NCBI GenBank assembly: GCA_049999765.1
Contig: JBNGIQ010008829.1
Span: 1 to 59,781 of the forward strand
DNA length: 59,781 nt
DNA from: Phaeoceros laevis
Lineage: Eukaryota; Anthocerotophyta; Anthocerotopsida; Notothyladales
Direction: 5' to 3'
Part shown: positions 12,901 to 24,201 of the stretch, one piece after another
Layout: each line of letters opens with the position of its first letter
How positions within the stretch are numbered: the stretch's first letter is position 1
Notes under the pieces: generated by a model
What the model was told of the DNA's origin: nothing
Database searches by the model: none
The model's input: the letters and a program-made list of their open reading frames with translations, nothing else
Translations under genes and position numbers: made by a program

Positions 12901-13450
12901 AGGCAGAACCCTGGCTTGCGGCTGATGTGATCCTTCGACTTGACAATCTGGTGAGCGCTCAGACTGAGTGAAAAGTCGTCAATTAATTCAAGCACACAAC
13001 GAGTGACAGTCTGAGAGCTATCTACCTGCTCAAGGAGAGGTACTGTCACTGGTTCCAGGGAATTGTCACTATGTATTAACACCTTGACATGCTCCAAGAG
13101 AGCAGATGCTGCTTTTGCCAATGCCCCTGCAGAGCAAGCTTCGATAATTATACGCCGGCACAGTCGCACTGAAATTTCGAATCTGAAGCTCGGAAAGCAC
13201 TGCAAGGTGACTCACCACGCTGTGACTTGCTGGATATCTGCTTGAGAGCTTTTTGCAGATCCTTGCTGTCAGCGGAAAGCAAATTGTTCAAAACTCGACC
13301 AAGGGGTGCGAGCTTGACAGGAGGTACTTCCCACAGCTGAGGTTCCTCGTCAATATTCTCCAATTGATCAAGCATGTCTCTGTGCAAGAACGGTAGGCGA
13401 TCCATCTTTCTCCGCTTTCCTAAAACACATTCAAGCTCTACATCGCGCAT
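6997..13450 (-). CDS. Large HEAT/ARM-repeat protein, function unknown
   Basis: Many short exons (at least 14) on the minus strand read consistently from MRDVELECVLGKRRKMD at 13450 to LLGCLTAPPGMSR at 6997. Examples in order are CRRIIIEACSAGALAKAAS, KPGFCLLCLLLENEEVGW, QVQKRLQALANFRD, LKIGVSVLAACWHRYSSF, KYALACLALVLGRLGPRQ, LEALIPSLMELLDERDS, LFKRLDSPESVRRRNALDV-type helices, GCIDCFAVMILAEV, and VRVGAVKVLTALLASDEA. The pattern is amphipathic helical pairs typical of HEAT/ARM scaffolds, and resembles plant proteins annotated only as ARM repeat superfamily. One acidic exon (about 7918-8200) is not helical-repeat-like and carries PKLIEEV/PPKLIDEV repeats. The gene shares a 205 bp head-to-head promoter region with the CHMP7-like gene. 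Exact exon borders were not all resolved. Confidence 0.75.
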
Positions 13451-13655
13451 TATGAACAGGGTTTTGGGTTTGCGTATGAAAACGGCCCGACTCGTATAAT
13501 CATTATTGTGTTGTGGACCACGGAGCTCTTTCCCCAGCGATTACCAACAGGGCATGTACCTTGAAGGTCTTCTATGAAATTACAGGCCATGATGATCTTT
13601 TTTGCGCACAAGCAGACGTCTGTAGACTCTGTACAGGGTGGTCAATTGTGGTGAA
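13451..13655. promoter_or_regulatory. Putative bidirectional promoter between HEAT protein and CHMP7-like genes
   Basis: Only 205 bp separate the two start codons, which point away from each other. I see no clear TATA box. The inference rests on spacing and orientation only. Confidence 0.4.
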
Positions 13656-16043
13656 ATGGCGGGAAGCTCGATAGGAGAATTCTTGAAGGCTCAGGTGACA
13701 GATTGGGATGATGACATCGTCACAGCTGCACGTTTCAAGGCGTTCACTGGCCAGCGTCAGGATTGGGACACTAGATATCAGTTCTGGAAACATCTAATTG
13801 TCAGTATTGCCCGGCACTTGGATACTATCATCATAGAAGCCGACGAGGTCCGCTCTGGTATCACAATGCTGAATGTAATGAATTTTTGTGCTTTTGCATG
13901 TATCACAATTGAGATGATGTGGCACGATACAGGTACAGCAAACGTGGTTTAATCGAAACGGATTATTGCCCTTGGGGATGAACACAGTGTTGGTACACGA
14001 CTCTTCTTAAGCGGTGTCTCCTTCCAGTACAGAGATAGTTGTTTCCATGTTCTGCATTCCATGCTTAGTCATGGATGGCTCCTTGCTTAGTCATCGATGG
14101 CCATTTACCAGATTATATATCATGCTTGCCAGATCGAGATGTTGAAGTCTGGAGACCTTCAGAGAAAAGAGGAGTTTATGAAGCAAGATACCTCGAACAT
14201 CAGATGGGCTTTTACACAGTTGGCAAGGGCAGTTATGTGGGCTGGAAGTACTACTCTTGGCATGTCGGAGACAGTGGAGACTAACATAAAAAACGAGAGG
14301 TTTATTGTCACTGAGGTTTTGAAGGTTTGTAAAACCACATGGTTGATGCAAATGTGGAACTGGGGCTTTAAGCACTTGGTGTATTGACTGGTTTGGCTTT
14401 CTTCTTTGGAGATTTCTTCCTGTGGTCACTTCATGTACTGATGTTGTATTGGTTTCGAAACACCTTAGAGGTGCTATATGGGTTGACAAGCCCTGTTCGT
14501 TAACCACAGGAGAGAACAGAGCAAGTTGTGAAAGTCTTGAGTAACTCACAATGGTCAAGCACTGCAGTCGTTACAACATTAAGGCTTGCAGAGTTGTGTG
14601 GTGGATTAGAACCTGCCACTGTGGTGAAGCAGAACCTGCTACTCTGTAAGAAGGCACAGCGTTTGGAAATTGATGGAGACGACAAGATTGAGGTGTGCAT
14701 CCACTCCTCACATTTTTCAAGCAAAGAGTGATAACGTCATCCATTGCTACAATCGGATAGAAATATCAAGCTTGATGTGATCTCGTATGCGGCGGCTCAC
14801 TCTGAAGCGGGTGGTGTGGGCTTGGATGTTATTATGCGGATATGACTTTCTCAGAGGTTTTGTGATTGCAGGGCTTGAAAATTTCTCTTAATCATAGACC
14901 TGTCTCCAAATCTACACAGCACGATCTGCACTTGTTGCAGCTGTATTGGACTAACGAAAAGGTCCAGCAGCAAATAAGTTTTCTGGATATTCAGGTTTCC
15001 ACGTGAGTTTTGAGCTGAAGTTATTTGGATTGAGCCAAGTCATCTATTTGAGGTGTTTCATCTCAGTCTTCTCCCTGAAACATAATAGATCCAAAAGCGC
15101 AGCTTCAGCTGCAGCAAGAAATGGAGATAAGCAACGAGCTTTGAGGCACTTGCGGTGCATGAAGGTTGCAGAGGCTAGCAGGGAAACATGCTCCGGTTTT
15201 GGACAAAGAATAAGTGAAGTTCTTGCTGTCATCTCTGATGCTGAGACAACAAAGAAGGTACAAGGTCCTGGGCACTAGAAAGACATTCATTTGCTCTTTG
15301 GTCTGATACAAGGAACTTTCTCGTCTGGTGCACAGGTGACAGAATCCATGCAGGTGGGGGCAGTTGCGATCAAAGAGCACCATGTCACTCTAGAAGAGCT
15401 TCACGAGTGCCTTGATGATATAGCAGAATCGGTGTCACAGCAAAAGCAACTTGAGGAGGCTTTGGGTGAGACTTTCAAATTTTGGTCTTGGTATGCTGTG
15501 AATAAGTCTCTGGAAGCCCAAGGCACATGCGTCAGATATCGGCTAACTTTGTAAACTGCTGGCTGTTCAGCAGGGCCTTCCTTCACGGCAATTGATGCGG
15601 ATGATGCTGCATTTGAACATGAACTTGCAGCTTTGGAGGCCGAGCTCAAAGATGGGTTGGTCCTTGAAAGTTATGAACAGATAAAGCCTGGGAACAAAGT
15701 AGAGGTACTTTCAAGTGCTGATGGCAGCCCCGCACCAACTCAAACAGATGATGCAGTTCAGCAAGCTGAGGATGAAGAAGGTGAAGTAGAAGGTGCTGAC
15801 TTTGAACGAGAACTTGCAGAGCTAGACGCAGATTTTGCATCAACTTCCGATGCTGGGTTAGGGTACCAGAAAACCACTTCTCAGGCTCCTTCCCGAACTT
15901 ATACCGACCCAGTACAAATTCCTGGAGTAACTTTGCGACGAGGTAGTTTGGGTGCCACTGATGCAGGTGATCTGCGGCAGAAGGAAAGTGAAAAGTTTGA
16001 GCAGGAGTTTGTGAAACGAAGGATTCAACTCGAGCCTTCCTAG
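13656..16043 (+). CDS. CHMP7-like SNF7-family protein (ESCRT-III related)
   Basis: Exons 13656-13847 (donor uncertain), 13933-13992, 14112-14324, 14510-14692, 14872-15002, 15089-15257, 15336-15465 and 15574-16043 join in frame to about 515 residues. The N-terminal part has the CHMP7 winged-helix style sequence DWDDDIVTAARFKAFTGQR, RYQFWKHLIVSIARHL and WFNRNGLLPLGMNTVL. The C-terminal half is SNF7-like: QRALRHLRCMKVAE, TLEELHECLDDIAESVS and acidic MIM-like blocks FEHELAALEAEL and FERELAELDADF. CHMP7 recruits ESCRT-III at endosomes and at the nuclear envelope. The first intron donor is either GTCCGC after residue 64 or GTAATG 27 bases further; the shorter form fits the family better. Head to head with the HEAT gene and convergent with FKBP. 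Confidence 0.85.
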
Positions 16044-16465
16044 TTCCCAGAGGCACGGCTTCCGCTCAGATCTCCTGATTCAATCTGTTCTTGAGTGGAA
16101 GTGATGGAAAGGCTTAGGGTCCTTGGAGCAGCAGCGATACAGACGTTCAGCATGAAACCGTCCAAAATCAGTGGGCCATTCCCCACTGACGAGCACCTGC
16201 ATTGGGGGAGCATATTCCTGCAGGAATGCTTTGAGATTGGTTTCTAAATAGCCTAAAGTGTATTCTAGATTGAGCACCCGCCGTGCTTTACTTAGAAGCG
16301 TACCGGATTTCCATTCATTCCATAAGAGAAAATGCCATTCCCTTGAAGATGACGAATCACGAATATGCTTCGACAGAATGTGCTCCGGGGCACCCGGAAT
16401 CACAAGGGAATAACAAGCTTCACTAGGACGTGAAGCTATTGAGGGATCTGGCTAGCATTGGGCGT
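16044..16465. other. Convergent intergenic region
   Basis: It separates the 3' ends of the CHMP7-like and FKBP genes. A 107-codon frame at 16080-16403 on the minus strand (contains FHAERLYRCCSKD) is open, but I recognise no family and do not call it a gene. Confidence 0.4.
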
Positions 16466-17632
16466 CTATGTTCGCTTTGAAGGTTCCGTGGCTTTCTTTA
16501 CCTCAAGAAGCTCAATATTCAGTTCAATTGTCGCTCCTGACTGCAATGCACAGACAATGACGAGGTTTAAGCTGAGCCACATTGTCCAGAAGAAGCAAAT
16601 AGAGTCCATTCCAAACTTACTGGGATTTCCGCAAAGCCTTTCTTCCCGTACCCGACTTCTGGGGGAACGATGACAGTGCGCTGCCAGATACCAATGTTGT
16701 TGTCAGCTTGCGAGCATTTCCACTGCTGAACACAGGTACACGAAACGCTTGTCCATAGGAACATACCTGTCCACCTACGCGCATTCCTGCAGTTGCAGTG
16801 TAAAGGGCTGGAGGGGGCTTTGGAGCTGATTGAGCAGAATAGAGACCGTTGGCATTTTCCACAAATGCTTCCTTGCGTTCTTTCCCCGGGACGGATCCGA
16901 CGATAAACTCATATGGCTGGAGGCGCACAAACAACCAGAGATCATTTCCAATATCCATTGCCGGCAGATGAAACTGCATTCTTCATCAACAAACATTCAC
17001 CTCCGCAATAATGCGATTTCCACCAAGCAGCTTAGACTCTCGACTTGATACCACTGTGAGGCTCCGGTAAATGCAGTCGAAGTGTACCTGAAGATTAAAA
17101 CACCAGATTCTCTCAAAAGGTATGGAGGCTGGTCCGAAATTGCGTCCACGAACAGGCAGCTTGAGAAGAGACCAACCACAACTGTACTGCCAATGTCAGC
17201 AGTGGGGCCTTTTCCTTCTGCAATGTCATAAAACTGGAGACCGTCACCTGCTCCATGGTATCAATGCAGAAGCTCTTTCACCTCAGTCTGCTGGCCTGAC
17301 TCTGGACGTCCATGCCCAAGTACACTGAGTAGATCAGTACCTGAAGTCTGGTAGTCTTCAACGGAAATGTTCTTCTTCCTCCTCCCTCGGGCCTGCGCAG
17401 GCCCTTCAGTAACAAATGCAGAGATCAGGACAAGGCAGAGGGCCAGTCTTCGGCTGGATGAAGGTACCCAACTCCCCGATTCCAGCTTCACAGCAGTGCC
17501 ATCACAGGACTCTAACGAGCGTACTGGCCTGAGGACACGCCGGCGAGGAATGGCCGATACCCTCGTAAGAGGAGGGCTTGCTCCCGGCAAGCTCATACAC
17601 AGCTGCAGGGCCGACGCCATCGTTGCAGGCAA
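16466..17632 (-). CDS. FKBP-type peptidyl-prolyl isomerase, thylakoid lumen (FKBP18-like)
   Basis: Six exons (17632-17341, 17247-17177, 17087-17001, 16916-16767, 16680-16621, 16540-16466) join to 244 residues. The N-terminus looks bipartite: a stromal transit part, then a hydrophobic stretch LALCLVLISAFVTEGPAQA ending in an Ala-X-Ala cleavage site, which points to the lumen. The FKBP domain reads GLQFYDIAEGKGPTADIGS, VHFDCIYRSL, PYEFIVGSVPGKERKEAF, GLYSAQSAPKPPPALY, AGMRVGGQRTVIVPPEVGYG and GATIELNIELLEV. This insert-rich form matches plant FKBP18 from memory; FKBP16 relatives are the alternative. Lumenal FKBPs help fold or assemble photosynthetic complexes. Start at 17632; a second Met at 17620 is also possible. 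Confidence 0.9.
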
Positions 17633-18166
17633 GCTTATCCTCCGGCCATGAGCAACCGGTCACTTCAGGAAGGCAGAAACACCGAAGAATAAACCCTAAC
17701 AATGTCTCTAAATCGAGTTTCCGGTTGGCAACATCCAACATTGATAAATACCCCATATTGCTCGGACAATGTGAAGCGCCTCGTTGGTTTCAGATATCAC
17801 GAGATCCGGCACCTCGCAGAGTACTTACCTGGGCGAGGTCGATCGCTGATCAAGAGGGGCGACGGCCTGGAGGAGCACAGGCCATTGTACCTCGGCAGGG
17901 GTTTCTTCACTATCCCCCTATGGGGGGCATAGACGTCATAATTTGTGGAAGCGGGGGTTCGCGTTCGCGCGGCCCCTACCCGAATGAAACCCAATAAGAA
18001 TTAGTAGTGGAATGAAGGCATTTGCCTCTCTTTCCTGTGTGTACCTAGGCGCTTACCAACACACTCAGCGATGTCTGTTACGCTGAGCAATTGTGATTTA
18101 ACGGTGAGGAACTTGTGTAGCCAGCCTTGCTCCTCCGCAATTGCCTGCGGTGTCATGTGGGAGTGA
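17633..18166. other. Divergent intergenic region between FKBP and cytochrome b561 genes
   Basis: About 530 bp between two start codons facing away from each other. It must hold both promoters, but I see no convincing TATA box or motif cluster. Confidence 0.4.
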
Positions 18167-18949
18167 GTGATGGCAGCGCGATCCCGGCGGCCACCTTCGG
18201 TCTCCTCGTCGCTGCTCCCGGGGCTTTTTCCCCGGAGGTCGTCAGCGGACGGGTACGAGCGCAGCGTCGGGCTTGCTGCTGTGGGAGTGCACCTGGTCGG
18301 CCTGGTGGCTAGCTTCTTGGTTCTCTTCTGGAGTGTGCACCACCGAGGCGGGCTGGCATGGACGTCTCCCCACACGGCGCTTATCTTCAATTGTCATCCG
18401 GTGCTGATGGTGGCCGGCTTCGTGTTCATCTCCAGCGAGGCTGTCCTCATCTACAGGACGGGGGGCGGGAGCAAGCGAAGTAGGAAAGCAAGGCATCTTG
18501 CCCTACATCTCCTGGCTCTGGTACTTGGAGGCATCGGGATCTGGGCTGCTTTCAGGGCGCACAATGAAAGTGTCCCGCCGAAAGACAACCTCTACAGCCT
18601 GCACTCTTGGCTGGGCATGGCTGCGGCCGTGCTGTTTGGTGTCCAGTGGTTTGCAGGATTTTACACCTACTGGTACCCCGGTGCCAGATCTGCCGGCAGG
18701 AGCGCATATCTGCCCTGGCATGTTGTCGGGGGTCTGTTCGTGTATGCTTTAGGGCTCGTAGCGACAGAGACAGGAATTTTGGAGAAGGTGACCTTTCTCC
18801 AGGTGCACAAGATCGCAGGCCACTATGATGCTGAGCCTCTGCTTGCCAATTCGCTGGGCCTGCTTGTGGCACTTTTGGGGGGCCTCACCATTCTGGCTGC
18901 CGTCATCCCTGATTCTGCCAAGGAAAATAGTTATGCTCCTCTTCAGTAG
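18167..18949 (+). CDS. Cytochrome b561 family transmembrane ascorbate ferrireductase
   Basis: This is an intronless 260-residue protein (259 if the second Met is used). It has about six hydrophobic helices and the four family histidines: H77 in NCHPVLMVAGF, H114 in LALHLLALVLGGIG, H146 in NLYSLHSWLGM and H185 in LPWHVVGG. Cytochrome b561 carries two b hemes and moves electrons from cytosolic ascorbate across the membrane to monodehydroascorbate or ferric iron, typically at the tonoplast or plasma membrane. The N-terminus (about 30 residues) is longer than usual and rich in Arg and Ser. The acceptor and compartment are inferred. Confidence 0.93.
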   Translation: MMAARSRRPPSVSSSLLPGLFPRRSSADGYERSVGLAAVGVHLVGLVASFLVLFWSVHHRGGLAWTSPHTALIFNCHPVLMVAGFVFISSEAVLIYRTGGGSKRSRKARHLALHLLALVLGGIGIWAAFRAHNESVPPKDNLYSLHSWLGMAAAVLFGVQWFAGFYTYWYPGARSAGRSAYLPWHVVGGLFVYALGLVATETGILEKVTFLQVHKIAGHYDAEPLLANSLGLLVALLGGLTILAAVIPDSAKENSYAPLQ

Positions 18950-19819
18950 TATTTCTTCTGCAAGCAATTTAATTGTACATAAGGTTGAGTGTCGTCTTTT
19001 GAAAGAGACAATGCTCTTGAGGCTCCATAGTCTAGTGACGTGCAAAATTGGCCAGGTTCATCTAATGCTTCTGGATGAAGTCGAGGATCAATGGCAAGGT
19101 AATGAATGGTAGCAAGACAGCTAATAGCGTTACTCAAAGGACGAGGCCGAGCGAAACTGCCAAATGGCAGGAAGCGATCCCAGAGCGCCGAGGGCTACTG
19201 TTCCCTGGTCCCAGAGATGAAGACGCTGTACAAGTCTGCATTCTGCATTGATCTTCACGACATGCACTTCGACATAAAAATCCGGGATTTTTTGAGCTAA
19301 TTTCGTATTTTTCATGATTTTCCCCAAAAACATGACCGGAATCGGCACAGCTACTCTATTATAGCTAGTCCTAGTTTCAAGATCTTATATTATAAAAGAA
19401 TAGGACACTCTCACTAGGAAGCAAGAGAGAGAGTGTTTAAATGGTATAATTGTGTGGGATGGATAGGTTGTTGCGAACCGCGCGCACCGAGGGAGCGGGA
19501 TAAAATGAAAGCAGCACTGGAAGCTGAACCCCGACCCTCCTCTTCCCACTCGATAAACCCAACCACATGGCCTACTCCATTACCAGAGGGAAGATTGTTC
19601 AAATTATTTATATCTTAAACTTGGAATGGGTGGGGACGGGTGATTGCCGTCGATGTCGACGGGGCCTACACTAGTCTAGTAGCTAATAAAAGATTGTGTG
19701 CGTCCGGGTTCACATATCCTCGGATGCTGCACCATGATATCCGGATGGTCATGTAAAAGCCAGAAGGAAACACCACCTTCGTCAACTGCGTGCCACAACT
19801 GCACTGCTTCGTCTGGCAT
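18950..19819. other. Intergenic region holding repeat copy A
   Basis: Beyond the dispersed repeat at 19061-19275 I see no gene. A GAGAGAGAGTG run lies at about 19425. Confidence 0.5.
19061..19275 (+). repeat. Dispersed repeat, copy A
   Basis: The sequence beginning TCTAATGCTTCTGGATGAAG and ending CATGCACTTCGACAT recurs in the same orientation at 23478-23679. Long shared blocks include GAATGGTAGCAAGACAGCTA, GAGCGAAACTGCCAAAT and AGGAAGCGATCCCAGAGCGC. No coding family is evident. The two copies bracket the decayed PPR gene. Confidence 0.85.
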
Positions 19820-20038
19820 TTATCTAGCAGCCATGCCAACATTGTTGCCGCTTCCCGTATCCGGAATCAGCTGCAGATAGGTGCCAACAATCTCACAGCC
19901 CGGATTGCCGTGGCAGCATTCCGGCACAAGTGCACGTGGACCCTTGGTCACCTGGAACGAAGGTGAAGCTGGCATTCTGGCACTGGACGCTGGGTGCACG
20001 GTTGCAGCAGAGACAAGAAGCGCAAGCAAGGGAATCAT
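19820..20038 (-). CDS. Possible small secreted peptide, unknown
   Basis: A 72-residue frame starts MIPLLALLVSAATVHPASSA, a good signal peptide with an Ala-X-Ala-like cleavage site, followed by a short mature part with CCHGNPGC. The frame is open further upstream to 20140, so the start is a guess. I recognise no family. It may be chance; cysteine spacing and the leader are the only support. Confidence 0.3.
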   Translation of the reverse strand: MIPLLALLVSAATVHPASSARMPASPSFQVTKGPRALVPECCHGNPGCEIVGTYLQLIPDTGSGNNVGMAAR

Positions 20039-20869
20039 TGCCACCTGCTGCCACCTCGTGATCACCACACCAAATTCCATGAGAGCGCTCAAGATTACTG
20101 ATGGCAAAGCTGTAAAATCGAAGCAGCTCCTGCTCCACAAGTGGTGGCATCTAATTTGACGCCTGTTGTCTGTACCTGGTCACGAGCTTCAGCATCACTG
20201 CGTCGAAAGCCGCTTGAGGGAGGGGGGGAGGGAGGAGCAATCATCGGTCATCACAAGGGAGGTGCAGATGGCGCAGATTAAGCAGTGGGAACCGACCTGG
20301 CCCCGGGCCGGATTCCAGCCTGAGTTGACGGTTGCGCGTACTTTGGCCAGGGTTGGTGTGCGGAGTCTGCGGACGTGATGTTGTAGCGTCTCAGGAGATC
20401 CATTTATCAGCTATGTAGAGTATGGTAGTCTTCAAATTGCTCTCTTAGAGCTAGCTTCTCACAGGCCTGGCTGCACGCGGAGCCTTGCTGCTGAAAGAGC
20501 CACAAAAGTTGTGGGCTGCGTAAAATTGTGTGCACATCCGGAATCGCGACAAAGAGCAGCAATGCTTTCGGAGAGACAGCAGATCGGTGACGCAGAATGG
20601 CCTACTAGCCAAGCCAGGCAGCCTACGGCACTTTCTGACATGCGGAGTAGCATTCCAAGGGAGCAGTAATGATCCAGTATACTTGCAAAGAGAGAATGAT
20701 GCGCTCTTGTGGAGACAGTGTCTTTTAGATCCCTCGTTGTGGTGGGACTGTAAGCAGGATACGAAAGCGTTGCGTTGCCCTGACTTGACCACAAGAGGTT
20801 GAAAGAGTATTTTTGGCTCAAAAATGGCTTCATGGCAGCTTGGGTAGGGTCGCACCTGGCGACGTGGGA

Positions 20870-23340
20870 GGTTAGGATGACGGAGCCTTCTGCACGTTGC
20901 TCGAACTGGAAATGGGATGATGAAGGGGAGGCCACAGTTGAAGCCTGCAGCAAATTGTGTAAGAATGGACAGCTATCGGAGGCTGTTGGCACTCTGGACC
21001 TCCTAGTGCATACAGGAGCTCGAGTTTCTACTTCAACTCTTCTACGCTGTAATAAGGAAATGTGTGGTTTCCAAGAATTTGGTTCTCGGGCGGCAGATTC
21101 ATGCCCTTGCTATTGATAGTGGGTACGAGTCGAACACATTTTTGAGCAACCACATTCTGCGCATGTATGCTTCTCAGGGGACCTTACAGGAGGCGATGCA
21201 CGTGTTCACCAGGATGGCAGCACCAGACGTCTTCTTGTGGTCTTCCATATTCTCAGCACATTCTGACCATGGGGACCCTATGCATGGAATACAACTCTAT
21301 CATCAAATGCGAGATTCAGGTGTGAAAAAGGATAGGCACGTCTTTGTGGCGGCTCTCAAAGCTTGTGCATGTGCGTTGGATTTGGAATCTGGTAGGCAGG
21401 TGCATGCTGATTTTTTAGAGAGTAGAGTCGAGACTAACGCTTTTGTTGGCAGCTGCCTGGTGGACATGTATGCCAAATGCGGCAGGTTGAGAGATGCACG
21501 CAGGGTTTTTGACAGTCTGCCCACAAGGAATGTGGTGACGTGGACATCAATGTTGGCAGGATATGCGGACCATGGGCTCGGCCAAGATGCACTTGCTCTT
21601 ATGAGAGAATGAAGCAGGAAGGCATTACTGTTGCAGACAGTGTTACATTGTCTTGCCTCCTTAAGGCGTGTGCAAGCATTGGAGCTATCCAAGAAGGCAG
21701 GCAACTTCACACACAAATTCTCCAGGGAGGACTGAACGCAAACATGGTCATTGGCAACTGCCTTGTGGAGATGTATGCCAAATGTGGCAGCTTACAGGAT
21801 GCTTGCAAGGTGTTCGATAATCTGGCCGTCAGGGATGTGGTGACATGGAACAGTATAATGAATGCAGATACTGAGCTTGGGCTTGTTCAAGAAGCTCTCA
21901 CTCTTTATGCACGAATGGAAAGGGAAGACAAGATACAAGCCAATAATGTCACATATGGTTGCCTCCTAAAGGCATGTGCAAGCCTTGGAGCCTTGCAGCA
22001 CGGTAAGCAGCTTCATTTGCAAATTCTGGTAAGAGGGATGAATGCTGGCGTAGTCGTTGGTAACTGTTTGGTGGATATGTATGCCAAGTGTGGCACCCTG
22101 GAATATGCTCGTGAGGTGTTTGACAGTTTGCCTTCAAGGGATGTGGTTACATGGACATCAATGATCACAGGGTATGCAAAGCATGGCCTTGCTCAAGAAG
22201 CTCTGGCTCTATATGCAATAGCTGAGCAGGAAGGCATGATTGCAGCTGACAATGTCACATTTGCGTGCCTTCTGAAAGCATGTGAAATCAGTGGAGCTAT
22301 GCAGCAGGGCAAGCAGCTTCATATGCAGGTTTTGGAAAGAGGACTTGATGCAGATGTGGTTGTAGGTAGCTGCCTGGTGGATATGTATGCTAAATGTGGC
22401 TGCTTGGAAGATGTTTGTCGTGTATTTGAGAAGTTGCCCGAAAAGAATGTCGTCACATGGACGGCCTTGTTGAATGGGTTTGGTCAAAGTAACAAAGGGC
22501 AACAGGCGATACAGTGTTTGAAAAGATGCTTTCCCATGGAGTTAAGCCTAACGAGACTACTTTTACTTGCCTTCTGGTGGCATGCAGTCACGAGGGCTTG
22601 GTTAACGAGGGTCAGCAGAACTTCAGCTCTGTGGCGGAGGATCATGGAATTGTGCCCACGAGGCAACATTATGTACGTATGGTTGATCTTCTTGGACGGT
22701 CAGGTCATGTCGATGAGGCAGAAAAAATGTTGAGATCTATGCCATTTGAGAGTGGCATCGTTGAATGGACATCTCTGTTGACTGCCTGCAGATGCCACGG
22801 GTACATGGAGTGTGGAAGACGGTGTTTTTCGAGACTTTAGTTCAATTGGACCCTCAGAGTGCAGTTGCCTACGTGCTTATGGCAAACATCTATGCAGATG
22901 CTGGTAGGTGGAAGGATATAGATAGCATTGAAAGCCTGAAAATGTCAGTAGGAGCTAGCAAAAAGCCTGGAAAGGCAGGGATTGAGGTGAGCAGGCAGGT
23001 TCACACATTCACTGTGGGGGGTAAGAGAGATGACGTCTCTTCGAAGTCACGGACCATGAGTGTGCGGTTAAAGGAGGGAGGGCATGTCCCACAAACGAAG
23101 TTGGTGCTGAAGCAAATCTTCTGAGAAGGAGGAACTGTGTGGACATGCTGAGAAACTAGATTTGGCATACGGTCTCCTGAACACTTCCGATGGGACACCT
23201 TTGCTAGTTACCAAGAATCTCCGGATGTGTGGTGACTGCCACAGTGCCACCCAGGTCATGTCCAGAATTGAGAGGCGAGAGATTATCGTGAGGGACGCAC
23301 ACCGTGTTCATCGTTTCTTGGCTGCGAAGCTCAACCTCCT
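20870..23340 (+). pseudogene. PPR protein of E/DYW class, broken by several frameshifts
   Basis: Translated in shifting frames, this reads as one PPR protein: five or more PLS-type repeats (SCLVDMYAKCGRLRDARRVF, NCLVEMYAKCGSLQDACKVF, NCLVDMYAKCGTLEYAREVF, SCLVDMYAKCGCLEDVCRVF), then an E region (HYVRMVDLLGRSGHVDEAEK, MANIYADAGRWKD) and a DYW-type deaminase region with HAEKLDLAYGLL and LRMCGDCHSATQ. Frame changes fall near 21050, 21600, 22510, 22830 and 23115. The end (RDAHRVHRF) never reaches the Asp-Tyr-Trp terminus. DYW-class PPRs edit organelle RNA by C-to-U deamination; the HxE and CxxCH zinc ligands are still readable. Five shifts argue for a pseudogene, although sequencing error at some sites cannot be excluded. 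Confidence 0.85.
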
Positions 23341-23477
23341 GAAATATAGCCTCCGTTACGTTGTGCTGGTGTTTTGCAACATGGGATTGGGTCCGCACTC
23401 TCTGAACTTTGTGGAGGTGTTCTTGACCATGGTGTCTGGGAACAGGAATGGAAAGGGAATGAAACGTGTGTCAAACA

Positions 23478-23679
23478 TCTAATACATCTGGATGAAATCG
23501 AGGATCAATTGCAAGGTATTGAATGGTAGCAAGACAGCTAGTAGCATTGTTGACGAGGCTGAGCGAAACTGCCAAATAGCAGGAAGCGATCCCAGAGCGC
23601 TGAGGGCTTACGATTTCCTGGTCCCAGTGATGAAGACTCTTTACAAGTGCTTCGGTCTTCACGACATGCACTTCGACAT
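23478..23679 (+). repeat. Dispersed repeat, copy B
   Basis: Second copy of the element at 19061-19275, same orientation, with scattered substitutions and small gaps. It starts directly at the 3' end of the PPR pseudogene. Confidence 0.85.
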
Positions 23680-24201
23680 CTGCCAAGTCACGTTCTTTCC
23701 ATAAACTCGTGTAGCGAGAGAGTGGCATGCCCCTCTGCCTCCCATCAAACCCTAACCAGCGGTCCCTGACGTAGGACATTCTGCCATCACATTACGCTTC
23801 CATTTAGGCTCCAAGTGTCCGGTGTAATTGGAGGGACTGAGGTTGCTGCCTGGTAGGTTGTACAGGATGCACGCAAGGCACAGCAGCAGGAGGTTGGAGG
23901 AAGGCAGGAGCCGATTGTGCTTATAACGCTTGCAGTGGGCAGCCCGGCGTGTAAGTTGTGAGAAGCTGAGACGGCAAAGCAGTCGATCTATGACGAAGAA
24001 TTGACTTGATTGATGAGGGCGCTTGGCTGTGCATGCCGATGAAATCGGAAGCTGGAATTGTTCGGTTAGTGGCCCAACTCCAGCGGCAATCTCTGTGATT
24101 TTAGGGAGGGAGGTTGCATGCTGCGTGGTCTCCAGCGTGCGGTTGGAGATGGCCGAGGCATGAGAAGGGATCTGTGAAGTCGGAACTTTTTTCTGCAAAG
24201 A
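23680..24201. other. Intergenic region upstream of the GT14 gene
   Basis: No gene is supported. It presumably contains the promoter and 5' leader of the glycosyltransferase starting at 24202. Confidence 0.45.

Noticed and set aside
15646-16056. Minus-strand 136-codon frame over the CHMP7-like last exon
   Set aside because: It is a shadow of the plus-strand coding exon, which has clear family features.
20216-20240. G-rich run as a possible G-quadruplex or regulatory site
   Set aside because: It is a short GA-rich simple sequence without further support.
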